A DNA stretch of 64,000 bases, taken from Pseudophaeobacter profundi (GTDB lineage Bacteria; Pseudomonadota; Alphaproteobacteria; Rhodobacterales; Rhodobacteraceae). This document shows positions 28,164 to 37,401 of the stretch, in pieces (positions within the stretch are counted from its first letter, which is position 1; each line of letters opens with the position of its first letter). The stretch is from assembly GCF_029697505.1 (NCBI RefSeq), contig NZ_JARJEF010000012.1, positions 1 to 64,000 on the forward strand, read 5' to 3'. The position numbers were made by a program, and so were the translations under genes. The notes beneath the pieces were generated by a model. That model ran no database searches, was not told where the DNA came from, and saw only the letters and a list, made by a program, of their open reading frames with translations.

Positions 28164-29039
28164 ATGACCGAACATGTCCGCGTATACGAAGTGGGGCCCC
28201 GTGATGGCTTGCAGAATGAAACGGGTTTCATTCCGACCGCCAGCAAGATCGCTTTGATTGACCTGCTGTCGCGGGCGGGGTTCGAAAAGATTGAAGCCAC
28301 CAGCTTTGTGTCGCCCAAATGGGTGCCGCAGCTGGCCGACGCCGCCGAGGTCATGGCGCAAATTACCCGCTCAGACGGCACCGACTATGCCGTTCTGACC
28401 CCCAACCAAAGAGGCTTCGAGGCAGCCAAAGCGGCGGGTGTGGATGAGGTTGCGATATTTGGCTCCGCGTCGGAAGCCTTCAGCCAGAAAAACATCAATT
28501 GTTCCATTGCAGAAAGTTTAGAGCGTTTCGCCCCCGTGGCCGTCGCAGCGCAAGAGGCAGGCATTCGGCTGCGTGGCTACGTGTCATGTGTGGTGGAATG
28601 TCCCTACTCTGGCATGGTTGATCCGGTGGCCGTGCGCGACACCGCTTTTGCGATGCGGGAAATGGGATGTTACGAAATTTCACTGGGCGACACCATTGGA
28701 CGGGCCAGACCCGATGCCACGCTGCGTATGCTAGAGGCCGTTGTCGATTATGTACCAGCCCAAGCGCTTGCCGGTCATTTCCATGACACGGCCGGGCGCG
28801 CGCTCGACAATGTTTCCGTCGCGCTCGACATGGGGCTTCGTACCTTTGATAGCGCGGTGGGTGGTTTGGGCGGATGCCCCTATGCACCCGGAGCCAAGGG
28901 CAATCTGTCGACAACCTCTCTTGTCTCTTTTCTGGAAGAGCGCGGTTTTCATACCGGAATTGACATCACCCTGCTGGCGGAGGCAGAGGCCTTGGTTGCC
29001 TCTCTTGCGACGGGCGGCCACGGAAAGGTAGCACCATGA
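28164..29039 (+). CDS. Hydroxymethylglutaryl-CoA lyase
   Basis: 291 aa from ATG at 28164 (GAGGGG upstream). TIM-barrel start VRVYEVGPRDGLQNE with R13 and D14, GHFHDTAGRA metal region, and the signature loop GGLGGCPYAPGAKGN with the catalytic cysteine. Cleaves HMG-CoA to acetyl-CoA and acetoacetate, the last step of the leucine/methylcrotonate route. Ends in ATGA overlap with the hydratase gene. Confidence 0.92.
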   Translation: MTEHVRVYEVGPRDGLQNETGFIPTASKIALIDLLSRAGFEKIEATSFVSPKWVPQLADAAEVMAQITRSDGTDYAVLTPNQRGFEAAKAAGVDEVAIFGSASEAFSQKNINCSIAESLERFAPVAVAAQEAGIRLRGYVSCVVECPYSGMVDPVAVRDTAFAMREMGCYEISLGDTIGRARPDATLRMLEAVVDYVPAQALAGHFHDTAGRALDNVSVALDMGLRTFDSAVGGLGGCPYAPGAKGNLSTTSLVSFLEERGFHTGIDITLLAEAEALVASLATGGHGKVAP

Positions 29040-29836
29040 GCTTTGAAACAATTCGAGTGACGACAGACGCGCGCGGCATCGCCGAGGTCACGCTGAATCG
29101 CCCCGACAAACACAACGCAATGAATGCGCAGATGATTGCAGAACTGAGTGATGCCGCGCGTAGCCTGTCCGCAGATTCCACTGTACGCGCGGTGGTCCTG
29201 CGCGCAGAGGGGGCCAGTTTTTGCGCGGGCGGTGATTTAGGCTGGATGCGTGCTCAGGCGGAAAAAGATCGCGCAGGAAAGATGAAAGAGGCCGGTGCCC
29301 TGGCCACGATGCTGGGTCTTTGGAACGTCCTGCCCAAGCCGCTGATTGGTCGCGTTCATGGTGCTGCCTATGGCGGTGGCATTGGCTTGGTTGCGGTCTG
29401 TGACGTGGTGGTCGCTGAAGACGTTGCTCGGTTTGCTTTGACAGAAACGCGGTTGGGCCTGATCCCCGCGACCATCGGTCCGTTTGTTGTCGGGCGCATG
29501 GGCGAAGCTTTTGCGCGGCAGGTGTTTTTCACGGGCAAGCCGTTCGACACCGCTTTTCTGATGCGGGCGGGCATGGTTGCGCGTTCCTGCAGTGCCAAGC
29601 ATCTGGATGCAGCAGTCGAAGACGAAATCAGGGCGATTTTGACCTGCGCGCCAGGGGCTGTCGCGCGGGCCAAGGAACTGTCCCGCAGGCTGGCGGGCAT
29701 TGATGATCCTGCCAGTGCGGCGGACTATTCTGCCAATGCGCTTGCAGATTGCTGGGAGACCGAGGAAACCCAGGAAGGTATCGCTGCCTTTTTTGCAAAA
29801 GAAACGCCTTCATGGCGTCAGTCGAACGGAAGATAA
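29036..29836 (+). CDS. Enoyl-CoA hydratase, probable methylglutaconyl-CoA hydratase
   Basis: 266 aa crotonase fold. LNRPDKHNAMNAQMI near residue 20, oxyanion-hole segments FCAGGDLGWMR (about 62-72) and GAAYGGGIGLVAVCD (about 105-119), and ALTETRLGLIPATIGPFV. Position after MccB, MccA and HMG-CoA lyase indicates the step 3-methylglutaconyl-CoA to HMG-CoA. Last gene of the plus-strand operon. Confidence 0.87.
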   Translation: MSFETIRVTTDARGIAEVTLNRPDKHNAMNAQMIAELSDAARSLSADSTVRAVVLRAEGASFCAGGDLGWMRAQAEKDRAGKMKEAGALATMLGLWNVLPKPLIGRVHGAAYGGGIGLVAVCDVVVAEDVARFALTETRLGLIPATIGPFVVGRMGEAFARQVFFTGKPFDTAFLMRAGMVARSCSAKHLDAAVEDEIRAILTCAPGAVARAKELSRRLAGIDDPASAADYSANALADCWETEETQEGIAAFFAKETPSWRQSNGR

Positions 29837-29879
29837 GCGCATTCAAACAGCATAAAATACAGAAGACGGGTCAAAATGG

Positions 29880-29911
29880 TGGCGGCGTTTTACGGGATGT
29901 GAACGCCGCCA
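29880..29911. terminator. Hairpin between convergent operons
   Basis: TGGCGGCGTT-N12-AACGCCGCCA, a perfect 10-bp stem between the hydratase stop (29836, plus) and the zapE stop (29922, minus). On the minus strand it is followed by CCATTTTGA, so it best fits termination of zapE; it may serve both directions. Confidence 0.55.
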
Positions 29912-29921
29912 AAGACCAGTT

Positions 29922-31010
29922 TCACTGATCTGCCTGGGGATCGTCCTGGCCCCAGTTCTGATCCTGCATCTCCCGCAACCGGCTTGCCGTGCGCTCGAAC
30001 TCGAAGGCGCCATCGCCTTCAATATACAGAAACTCCGGCTCTGCCGCAGCGGAACAGATCAGCCGTACGCGGGCTTCGTAAAGCGCATCAATCAGGGTGA
30101 CAAAGCGTTTGGCTTCGTTGAAATTGCTGCGGCTGAGCCGGGGAATGTTCTCCAGCACCAGTACTTTGACCTTTTCCGCGATGGCCAGATAATCGCCCGG
30201 CCCCAGCATGGCACCGCAGAGATCAAAAAACGTTGCCCGTGCAATCCCGTTGCGAAAGGCCGGCAGCACAACATCGCGGCCTTTGACCTCTAGGTGCAGC
30301 GGCGCGGCTTCACCGCCGGACAGATCCTGCCAGATCGCTTGCAGGCTGGTGCGGGCAGCGGCATCGGCAGGGGTGAAATAGACCGCGCTGCCGGTCAGGC
30401 GATCCTGCCGGTAATCCACCGGGCTGACCATTTCCCAGACCTGCATCTTGTCTTTGATGAGGTCGATAAAGGGAAGGAACAGCTGCCGGTTCAGCCCGTC
30501 TTTATACAGCTCATCCGGCAATCGGTTAGAGGTGGTCACCACACAGACATCAGCGGCAAACAGCGCCTCGAACAGGCGGCCAACGATCATCGCATCGGTG
30601 ATGTCAGAGATCTGCATCTCGTCAAAGGCGAGCAGACGCACGGATGCAGCCACCTCTTGCGCCACCGGGGCCAGCGTATCCTGCACGCCATCCTGACGGG
30701 CGGCGTGCATCTTGCTGTGAATTTCCTGCATGAAGGCATGGAAATGTACCCGCCGCGACGGAATATCGCCCAGGCTGTCGACAAAGAGATCCATCAGCAT
30801 GGATTTCCCCCGGCCAACCCCGCCCCAAAGATACAGCCCCTTGGGGGCCGGCGCTGGGCTGGCACGACGAAACAACCCGCGTTTCACCGGTTCGGCCTGC
30901 AGCCCGGCCGATATGCGGTCAAACTGCGGCAGGACGGCTTCCTGGGCGGGGTCGGGGCGCAGATCGCCAGAGGCAATCTTTTGGGCGTAAAGCGTGCTGA
31001 GATCAGTCAT
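29922..31010 (-). CDS. zapE: Cell division protein ZapE / AFG1-like ATPase
   Basis: 362 aa, usual length. Walker A GGVGRGKS (63-70), FHAFMQEIHSKMH and the LLAFDEMQISDITDAMIVGRL-type Walker B region of the AFG1/ZapE AAA family (about 135-155). In Escherichia coli ZapE acts on the Z-ring; in mitochondria the homologue assists respiratory-complex turnover. It stands alone here, downstream of no other gene. Confidence 0.9.
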   Translation of the reverse strand: MTDLSTLYAQKIASGDLRPDPAQEAVLPQFDRISAGLQAEPVKRGLFRRASPAPAPKGLYLWGGVGRGKSMLMDLFVDSLGDIPSRRVHFHAFMQEIHSKMHAARQDGVQDTLAPVAQEVAASVRLLAFDEMQISDITDAMIVGRLFEALFAADVCVVTTSNRLPDELYKDGLNRQLFLPFIDLIKDKMQVWEMVSPVDYRQDRLTGSAVYFTPADAAARTSLQAIWQDLSGGEAAPLHLEVKGRDVVLPAFRNGIARATFFDLCGAMLGPGDYLAIAEKVKVLVLENIPRLSRSNFNEAKRFVTLIDALYEARVRLICSAAAEPEFLYIEGDGAFEFERTASRLREMQDQNWGQDDPQADQ

Positions 31011-31244
31011 GCCAGAGCCATAGCGCGCGGCGTCACAGATGGAAAGTCAGAGCAGCGCAAAGCTGTGTTGGCGCAACAGATGAAACACCCCAGCGCTGTT
31101 CTCGGCTTGACGCGCCTTGCAACCCAAAGATTTGGGCTGTCTCTTCATTGGTGGCGCCGCCCGAATGGATGGAGTGTACCAGATGGCGCGGGCATCAAGT
31201 CTTATACATCAATTTTCCTTAACTATAGGGACAGAATTCTTGAT

Positions 31245-31272
31245 TTGACGCAGGTGGCAATTCCCATACTGT
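31245..31272 (+). promoter_or_regulatory. Putative promoter of the MFS transporter gene
   Basis: TTGACG (31245-31250), 16-base spacer, TACTGT (31267-31272), ending 27 bases before the ATG at 31299; CAGGAGAA is the ribosome site. Confidence 0.4.
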
Positions 31273-31298
31273 CGCGCCTCTGATCAGGAGAAATATCC

Positions 31299-32540
31299 AT
31301 GTCCCGCAGCGCTGCGCCCCTGTTTACGCCGGTTTTGATTGTCGGTTGCGTTATCATAATGGCCAGCTTTGCGGTGCGGGCGTCATTTGGGGTGTTTCAG
31401 ATCCCCATCGCCGAGGAATTTGGCTGGCTCAGGGCGGAATTTTCCCTGGCGATTGCCATTCAGAACCTGGCCTGGGGCATTGGACAGCCGCTGTTTGGGG
31501 CGTTGGCGGAAAAGATGGGGGATCGCCGGGCCATCATCCTGGGCGCTATCATCTATGCCGCCGGTCTGGTGCTGAGCGCCGGCGCCACAACCCCCTTTGA
31601 GATGCAGACCTATGAATGGCTGGTGGGCTTTGGCATCGCGGGCACCGGCTTTGGTGTGGTGCTGGCGGTTGTCGGCCGGGCGAGCTCTGACGCAAACCGG
31701 TCGATGTCACTGGCGATTGTCACCGCAGCCGGATCGGCGGGGCAGATCGTCGGTGCCCCAACGGCAGAGTTTTTGCTGTCTCTGATGAGCTGGCAATCGG
31801 TGTTTCTGGTCTTTGCCGGCGCGGTTCTGGCACTGATCCTGACGCTGCCCTTGATGCGCGCGCCACAGGTCGCCAGCAAGGCGCAGCTAGAGGCCAGCAT
31901 GGGGACGGTCCTGAAACAGGCATTCAAGGATCCCTCTTTTACGCTGATCTTTCTGGGTTTTTTCTCTTGTGGCTATCAACTGGCCTTTATCACCGCGCAT
32001 TTCCCGGCCTTTGTAACCGAGATGTGCGGGCCGATCCTGCCGGGCGGCGCGCTGCATAGTATCGGGATCACCACCACCTCGGCGCTGGGGGCGGTGTCGA
32101 TTGCCCTGATCGGGGCGGCCAATGTCGGGGGGACGCTGTTTGCCGGCTGGCTGGGCAACCGCTACAGCAAGAAATACCTGTTGGCGGGGATCTATACGGC
32201 ACGGACGGTTGTCGCCGCCACCTTCATCCTGCTGCCCATTACCCCGCTTAGCGTGATTGTCTTTTCCATCGTGATGGGGTCGCTTTGGCTGGCGACCGTG
32301 CCGCTTACCTCGGGGTTGATCGCCCATCTCTATGGGCTGCGCTATATGGGAACGCTGTATGGGATCGTCTTTTTCAGCCATCAGCTGGGCGGCTTCCTTG
32401 GCGTCTGGCTGGGCGGGCGGATGTATGACGTCTATGGCGATTACACCTTTGTATGGTGGATCGGCGTTGCCGTGGGCGCCTTTAGCGCAGTGGTGCACCT
32501 GCCAGTGCGAGAGACCGCGCCCAAGGGGCTGGCGGTCTGA
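31299..32540 (+). CDS. MFS transporter, monocarboxylate/oxalate-formate antiporter-like
   Basis: 413 aa with 12 predicted membrane helices. Early segment RASFGVFQIPIAEEFGWLRAEFSLAIAI is typical of the MCT/OFA branch (conserved WxR and F-S-x-A pattern), and GDRRAIILG is the loop 2-3 motif. Probably imports or exports a monocarboxylic acid. It is a single-gene unit convergent with the ornithine-cyclodeaminase-like operon. Confidence 0.85.
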   Translation: MSRSAAPLFTPVLIVGCVIIMASFAVRASFGVFQIPIAEEFGWLRAEFSLAIAIQNLAWGIGQPLFGALAEKMGDRRAIILGAIIYAAGLVLSAGATTPFEMQTYEWLVGFGIAGTGFGVVLAVVGRASSDANRSMSLAIVTAAGSAGQIVGAPTAEFLLSLMSWQSVFLVFAGAVLALILTLPLMRAPQVASKAQLEASMGTVLKQAFKDPSFTLIFLGFFSCGYQLAFITAHFPAFVTEMCGPILPGGALHSIGITTTSALGAVSIALIGAANVGGTLFAGWLGNRYSKKYLLAGIYTARTVVAATFILLPITPLSVIVFSIVMGSLWLATVPLTSGLIAHLYGLRYMGTLYGIVFFSHQLGGFLGVWLGGRMYDVYGDYTFVWWIGVAVGAFSAVVHLPVRETAPKGLAV

Positions 32541-32616
32541 AGCACTGACAATTGAAACGGCAACTCAAACGGTTGAGCAGGCAGGCGCTACGGCGACCTG
32601 ATCTGGCCGCCTGTGC

Positions 32617-33534
32617 TCAGCCCTGGGCTTTCCATTTCTGCAAGATATGGTGGCTGGTCATCAGGTCCAGATGCGCGCCTCCACCATTTTTGAACAGGGT
32701 GATCGCGGCGGGGTCAAAGGCCGGAAACTGGTCAATGGCGTAGAAATCCGCCAGTACGTCGCTGCGCTGAATGATACCTTCGGCGAGTGGGATCTTGAAT
32801 TCACCGATGTGATCCAGCGTGGTGTCAAAGCTGTCGCAATAGATCTGCGCCCGTGTCAGGGCAGTGTCATCCGCTTCGCGCATGTCGGGGCGATAGGCAC
32901 CGATCATGTTCAGGTGCTGGCCGGGGCGCAGCCAGTCGCCCTTGATCACAGGAGAGGAAGACATGGTCGAGGTCACGATGATGTCAGCTGCCTTCACGGC
33001 CTGTTCCAGATCGCTTTCTACCTGGGTGCCGGGGTAGCGCGCGGCCAGCTCTTGTGCCTTGGCTTCTGTCCGGTTGCAGAGCCGGATCTGCGCCTGCGGA
33101 TAGGCGGCGCCAAAGGCTTCGATCAAGGATCCTGCCACGGTGCCGGCACCAACGATTAGCACCTCGCGGCTGTCGGGGTTGGCCAGACGCAATGCCCCCA
33201 GCAGGCTGTCGCCTGCGGTCTTCCACTTGGTCACCAGATGGAAATCCACCAGCGCCTCTAGCGTGCCGTCCAGGTCAGAGTAGAGACAGACCGAACCATT
33301 GATCATCGGCTTGCCCGTATCTGGGTTGCGCGGGAAAATATTCGCGGTTTTCACCGCCAACCCCATGCCATCAATCCAGGCCGAGCGGCTGAGCAATGTG
33401 TCGGGGTCGCGGTAGAGAAAGGTATCGCCGATCTCGGCCTTGGGCAGGTCGTGGCCACGGGCCAGGGCCTGGGTGAATTCGACCCAGTTCAGCAAGGCTT
33501 CGCCGGCGTCAAAGGTGATGAAGGGAATGCTCAT
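32617..33534 (-). CDS. Ornithine cyclodeaminase / mu-crystallin family protein
   Basis: 305 aa. NAD-binding fold begins at EVLIVGAGTVAGSLIEAF (about 124-141); the substrate side has AVKTANIFP (about 61-69) and TSTMSSSPVIKGDWLRPGQHLNMIGA. The family includes ornithine cyclodeaminase, alanine dehydrogenase and ketimine reductases, so the reaction cannot be fixed. Its start overlaps the HAD gene stop (ATGA). Operon: DMT carrier, HAD hydrolase, this enzyme. Confidence 0.82.
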   Translation of the reverse strand: MSIPFITFDAGEALLNWVEFTQALARGHDLPKAEIGDTFLYRDPDTLLSRSAWIDGMGLAVKTANIFPRNPDTGKPMINGSVCLYSDLDGTLEALVDFHLVTKWKTAGDSLLGALRLANPDSREVLIVGAGTVAGSLIEAFGAAYPQAQIRLCNRTEAKAQELAARYPGTQVESDLEQAVKAADIIVTSTMSSSPVIKGDWLRPGQHLNMIGAYRPDMREADDTALTRAQIYCDSFDTTLDHIGEFKIPLAEGIIQRSDVLADFYAIDQFPAFDPAAITLFKNGGGAHLDLMTSHHILQKWKAQG

Positions 33535-34151
33535 TGGGCGTCCTCTTGGCTGAGTAATCCTGCCGAGACCAGACGCGTGGCCCAGCCGTCGGGAGAGGTG
33601 AAAAGATGGGTCTGCCAGCCGCGCGCTGCGGCGGCCTCGATGTTTTCGGGCCGGTCATCGGCAAAAAGCAGGCGCTCGGGCAGCACTCCGGCCCCCTGTT
33701 CCAGATGTTGATAGATTTCATGGTCCGGCTTGATGCAGCCCAGATGGCCCGAGATATAGGATTGATCGAATTCATTCAGAAACGGGTAGGCCTGTCGCGC
33801 CAGATCAAAGGTGCCAATGCCAAAGTTGCTGAGGGCCAGAACCGGAACGCCGCTGGCACGCAGGGCGCGCATCAGGCGTACCGACCGGGCGATTTCGCGC
33901 GGGGCAAAGTCCAGCCAGCTGTCGTGCCAATGGCGGATTTCCTCTCGCCATTCAGGGTGTTGGGCTGCCAGGGCATAGACTGACTCGCGAAAGGGGTCGC
34001 CGCGATCCAGCCCCAAATTCATCTCATGCAGGGGGACTTCGGCAAACAGGCGTTGCCGGGTCTCTGGCCCGAGGCGGGCATCATAGAACCGCTCTGGGTC
34101 CCATTCGATCAGCACTTTGCCAATATCAAAAACGACGGCATCTATGGTCAT
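33531..34151 (-). CDS. HAD-superfamily hydrolase (subfamily IA)
   Basis: 206 aa from ATG at 34151, matching the family start VVFDIGKVLIEWDPERFY (nucleophile aspartate in VFD, where the usual second aspartate is replaced in DIGKV). VLALSNFG is motif II and LGCIKPDHEIY with LLFADDRPENIEAA gives motifs III and IV. DIGKV instead of DxD is common in the YihX/epoxide-hydrolase-like HAD branch. Thirteen bases separate it from the DMT gene. Confidence 0.83.
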   Translation of the reverse strand: MTIDAVVFDIGKVLIEWDPERFYDARLGPETRQRLFAEVPLHEMNLGLDRGDPFRESVYALAAQHPEWREEIRHWHDSWLDFAPREIARSVRLMRALRASGVPVLALSNFGIGTFDLARQAYPFLNEFDQSYISGHLGCIKPDHEIYQHLEQGAGVLPERLLFADDRPENIEAAAARGWQTHLFTSPDGWATRLVSAGLLSQEDAQ

Positions 34152-34164
34152 ATCGGTTGCTTTC

Positions 34165-35127
34165 CTACCCGGCGGCGCGTGGGCGCGGGCGGGTGACAGG
34201 GCGGTTGTTGCGGGTCTCGCGCCATACAGAAACAAGACCGGCTCCAATGATCAAGGCGCTTCCGATCCAGACCGGCAGATCGGGCCATTCTTGAAACACC
34301 AAAATCCCCCAGATCACCGCCATTGGCATGGTGATGTATTCAAAGGGCGCGACCAGACCGGCCTCGCACTGGCGATAGGCAAAACTGATTAGATAACCGC
34401 CGATTGATGCGGTCAGCCCGAGACAGACAAAGGCCCACCAATCGCCCGGCGCAGGCCAGATCCAGGCCCGCAGGATGAAATCCACTGCCGCATTGTCGCC
34501 GCTTGCAAAACGGCCATCGCCGGTGGCAAAGCCAACAAGACCGCTGATCAGCAGAAAGGCCAGCGAAGGATAAAAGGTCAGCGCCGCCGCAGTATCCGCG
34601 CCGCCTGCGCGCCGGGTCAGCACGTGCAGTGTGGCATAGCCGCAGGCGCCGAAGAGTGGCAACAGCGCTGCCGCCTGAAAACTGTCGGGACCAGGCCGCA
34701 TGATCACCAGAACGCCGACAAAGCCCACGGCAACCGCGCCCCAGCGCCAGGGGCCGGGGCGTTCGCCCAGCAGGACGACGGACAAGACGGTGACAATCAG
34801 CGGGGTGGCAAATGCAATGGCCACAGCGTCGGCCATCGGCATGGTGGCCAGGCCAGTATAAAAACAGAGATTGGCAAAAATTACCGCAGTGCAGCGCATC
34901 AGATGCAATCGGGGCTGGCGGCTGCGCAAGACGTGATAACCGCCCTCTAGCGGCACGATGATCAAGAGTAGGATCGGCATTGCCACCACGGATCGCAGCA
35001 GAACCACTTGATAAAGCGGATATTCCCCCGAGAGAAACTTGACCAGCACGTCAATGATGGAAAAACAAATCGCAGAGCCCGCCGCGGCCAAGAGCCCCAG
35101 GATGCTGACCTTCAGGCTGTCGTTCAT
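34165..35127 (-). CDS. DMT-superfamily (EamA) transporter
   Basis: 320 aa from ATG at 35127 (AGGAGG five bases upstream). Two EamA repeats, ten membrane helices, with FSIIDVLVKFLSGEYPLYQV at the start and the GERPGPWRWGAVAVGFVGV repeat boundary. The family exports amino acids and metabolites. First gene of the operon with the HAD and ornithine-cyclodeaminase-like genes, which suggests amino-acid-related substrate. Confidence 0.86.
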   Translation of the reverse strand: MNDSLKVSILGLLAAAGSAICFSIIDVLVKFLSGEYPLYQVVLLRSVVAMPILLLIIVPLEGGYHVLRSRQPRLHLMRCTAVIFANLCFYTGLATMPMADAVAIAFATPLIVTVLSVVLLGERPGPWRWGAVAVGFVGVLVIMRPGPDSFQAAALLPLFGACGYATLHVLTRRAGGADTAAALTFYPSLAFLLISGLVGFATGDGRFASGDNAAVDFILRAWIWPAPGDWWAFVCLGLTASIGGYLISFAYRQCEAGLVAPFEYITMPMAVIWGILVFQEWPDLPVWIGSALIIGAGLVSVWRETRNNRPVTRPRPRAAG

Positions 35128-35260
35128 CTCTGCCTCCTGTTGTGCCCTGCCTTGATGCATCGCGCAAAACCTGCGCCGGGGCAATGGGGCGGTGGCGGAA
35201 AACAGGGCAAAAGCGGCGACAGGGAACGGGGCGGCAAAACGGTGGATTTGCTGAGAAGCG

Positions 35261-35287
35261 GTTTGAGGGGCAGAACTGCCCTCAAAC
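35261..35287. terminator. Strong hairpin downstream of yaiI
   Basis: GTTTGAGGG(G)CAG-AA-CTGCCCTCAAAC: 12 pairs with one bulged G, in the gap between yaiI (ends 35405) and the DMT gene (starts 35127), both minus. No clear U-run; candidate terminator of the fghA-sthA-yaiI operon. Confidence 0.45.
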
Positions 35288-35322
35288 GCGCCATATCGAG
35301 CCTATGTCTGGCCGATCCCGCC

Positions 35323-35371
35323 TCAAGGACAAGCCGCTGACGCGGGGGCTTTCGGCCCTCCTTGACCCGCG
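35323..35371. repeat. Compound inverted repeat (TCAAGGA...TCCTTGA)
   Basis: TCAAGGA (35323-35329) pairs with TCCTTGA (35359-35365); inside is GGGC-TTTCG-GCCC (35346-35358). An alternative stem CGCGGG/CCCGCG (35341-35346 and 35366-35371) competes with the outer arms. It resembles the element at 56179-56225 in its TCAAGG/CCTTGA arms. Confidence 0.4.
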
Positions 35372-35404
35372 ATCTGCCAGGGTAGTGGAAGGCGGGGCAG
35401 CAGG

Positions 35405-35863
35405 TTATCCGGCGGCTTTGGCAGCGCGGATTTCGCGTTCCAGCGCATCAAGAAAACGCGAGCGATCCGCCTTGGTGAACCCCTTGCCAGAGCCGCCGGC
35501 GCCAAGTGGGTTGGCGGCGCGCAGGTCTGCCATCAGGTCGCGCATCGCCAGTTGTTGGCCGATATTGGCCGGGGTAAAGCGTTCGCCATTGTGGCGCAGG
35601 ACCTGGGCGCCAGCCTCGATGCATTTGGCGGCCAGCGGAATATCCCCGGTGACCACCACATCGCCCGCGCCGCAGCGTTCGGCGATCCACATGTCGGCCA
35701 CATCCGGCCCGTCAGAGACGATGATATTTTCCACCAGCGGATTGCGCGAGGGGCGCAGGCCGCCATTGGAGACCACATACATCTTGATCTTGTGGCGGCT
35801 GGCGACCCGCTCGGCTTCTTCTTTGACCGGGCAGGCGTCCGCGTCGATATAAAGCGCGCTCAC
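35405..35863 (-). CDS. yaiI: YaiI/YqxD family protein (UPF0178, DUF188)
   Basis: 152 aa, typical length. Opens [12 protein letters not shown], then [21 protein letters not shown] and [19 protein letters not shown], the conserved acidic pattern of this PIN-like putative nuclease family. Function unproven. Its start overlaps the sthA stop (ATGA), so it is co-translated with the transhydrogenase. Confidence 0.88.
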   Translation of the reverse strand: MSALYIDADACPVKEEAERVASRHKIKMYVVSNGGLRPSRNPLVENIIVSDGPDVADMWIAERCGAGDVVVTGDIPLAAKCIEAGAQVLRHNGERFTPANIGQQLAMRDLMADLRAANPLGAGGSGKGFTKADRSRFLDALEREIRAAKAAG

Positions 35864-37398
35864 GTGTTGGCCTGCGTGCCGCCCTCGACACCATGGGATT
35901 TCTCCTTGGTCTTGGCGGTGGTCTTGGCCGGTGATTTTTCTGACGTTTTGGCGGGGGTTTCTATGGGGCGCCGCACCTTGAATTCTTTGGGGATGGGCAT
36001 CCGGTTAAAGGCATCCAGACCGGCGATCTTATAGGCCTCGGCCAGGGTGGGATAGTTGAAGGTGTTCTGGACAAAATAGTCCACCGTGCCTTTCAGGTTC
36101 ATCACCGCCTGGCCGATATGGATCAGCTCGGTTGCGCCTTCGCCAACGATCTGCACCCCGAGCAGGCGGCGGGTTTTCAGGCTGATCAGCATCTTCAGCA
36201 TGCCATGTTCCAGCCCCATGATATGCCCGCGTGAGGTTTCGCGGAACCGCGCGATGCCCACCTCATAGGGGACGCCGCGTTCATTCAGCTCTTCCTCGGA
36301 CATGCCGCAGGTGGACATTTCCGGTACCGAATAGATGCCATAGGGGTACCAGGGGCTTTCGGGCACCGTCGGCACCTCCATCGCATGGCAGGCGGCAACG
36401 CGGCCCTGCTGCAGCGAAGTCGAGGCCAGCGAGGGGTGGCCAATCACATCACCGCTGGCATAGATATGCGGCACCGCTGTCTGATAGCTTTTGCGGTCCA
36501 CCTCAAGCCGGCCGCGGTGGTCGGTTTCAAGCCCGACAGCGGCAAGGTTCAGCCGGTCAGTGTTGCCCATGCGCCCCGCAGCAAACAGCAGCATTTCGCC
36601 GCGGACATGGCGGCCGTTTTCCAGTGTGACCTCGACGTGGCCGCCCGCGTCTTCGATGTGTTCGATGGCAGAGCCAAGCCGCAGATCCACGCCGTTTTCG
36701 CGGATCTGGTGGGTAAAGTCCTGGATCAGGGTGCTGTCGATGAAATCGAGAAATGTATCGCGCGGTTCGATCAGGGTGACGCGCACATCCAGCGCCGAAA
36801 ACATGGTGGCATATTCAACACCGATCACCCCGGCGCCCACCACCACCAGCGAGCGTGGGATCTGCCCCATTTCGAGGAATTCGTCGCCATCCACCACCGT
36901 GGTGCCGTTAAAGGGGACGGTGTCGGGGCGATAGGTGCGGCTGCCGGTGGCAATCAGGAATTTACGCGCGGTAACGCGGGTGCTGTCGCCTGCTTCTGTT
37001 GCCACTTCGATTTCATGCGGGGCGATAAACTTGGCCATCCCGTAAAGGGTTTCGATGTGGTTGCGGTTGAACTGGTGCTCCAGCACATCGACTTCGTGGT
37101 CGAGGGTCATATGCAGCCGCGCCTTCAGGTCGTCGGCCTGGATTTCGTCCTTCACCCGGTAGGAGCGCCCGTAGAAGCTGCGCTCACGCCAGCCCGACAG
37201 ATTCAGTACGGTTTCGCGCAGAGTTTTGGAGGGGATGGTACCGGTATGCACCGAGACCCCGCCCAGCCGATCTTTGCGATCCACCACCAACACCCGGCGT
37301 TTCAGTTTGCCGGCCTGAATGGCTGCAGTGCGCCCCGCAGGTCCAGAGCCGATGATCACCAGGTCGTAGTCGAATTCAGTCTTGGGCATATCTGTCAT
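35860..37398 (-). CDS. sthA: Si-specific (soluble) NAD(P)+ transhydrogenase
   Basis: 512 aa. FAD site [17 protein letters not shown] near the N-terminus; the position of the redox disulphide in related reductases reads [17 protein letters not shown], without cysteines, which marks soluble transhydrogenase rather than lipoamide dehydrogenase. NAD site [16 protein letters not shown] in the middle. An Ala/Lys-rich tail (about 30 residues) follows the normal C-terminus. Interconverts NADH and NADPH in the cytosol. Starts 3 bases after fghA. Confidence 0.92.
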   Translation of the reverse strand: MTDMPKTEFDYDLVIIGSGPAGRTAAIQAGKLKRRVLVVDRKDRLGGVSVHTGTIPSKTLRETVLNLSGWRERSFYGRSYRVKDEIQADDLKARLHMTLDHEVDVLEHQFNRNHIETLYGMAKFIAPHEIEVATEAGDSTRVTARKFLIATGSRTYRPDTVPFNGTTVVDGDEFLEMGQIPRSLVVVGAGVIGVEYATMFSALDVRVTLIEPRDTFLDFIDSTLIQDFTHQIRENGVDLRLGSAIEHIEDAGGHVEVTLENGRHVRGEMLLFAAGRMGNTDRLNLAAVGLETDHRGRLEVDRKSYQTAVPHIYASGDVIGHPSLASTSLQQGRVAACHAMEVPTVPESPWYPYGIYSVPEMSTCGMSEEELNERGVPYEVGIARFRETSRGHIMGLEHGMLKMLISLKTRRLLGVQIVGEGATELIHIGQAVMNLKGTVDYFVQNTFNYPTLAEAYKIAGLDAFNRMPIPKEFKVRRPIETPAKTSEKSPAKTTAKTKEKSHGVEGGTQANT

Positions 37399-37401
37399 AG
37401 G

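Noticed and set aside
35860-37398. Dihydrolipoamide dehydrogenase
   Set aside because: The cysteine pair of the redox disulphide is absent ([13 protein letters not shown]), which fits soluble transhydrogenase.
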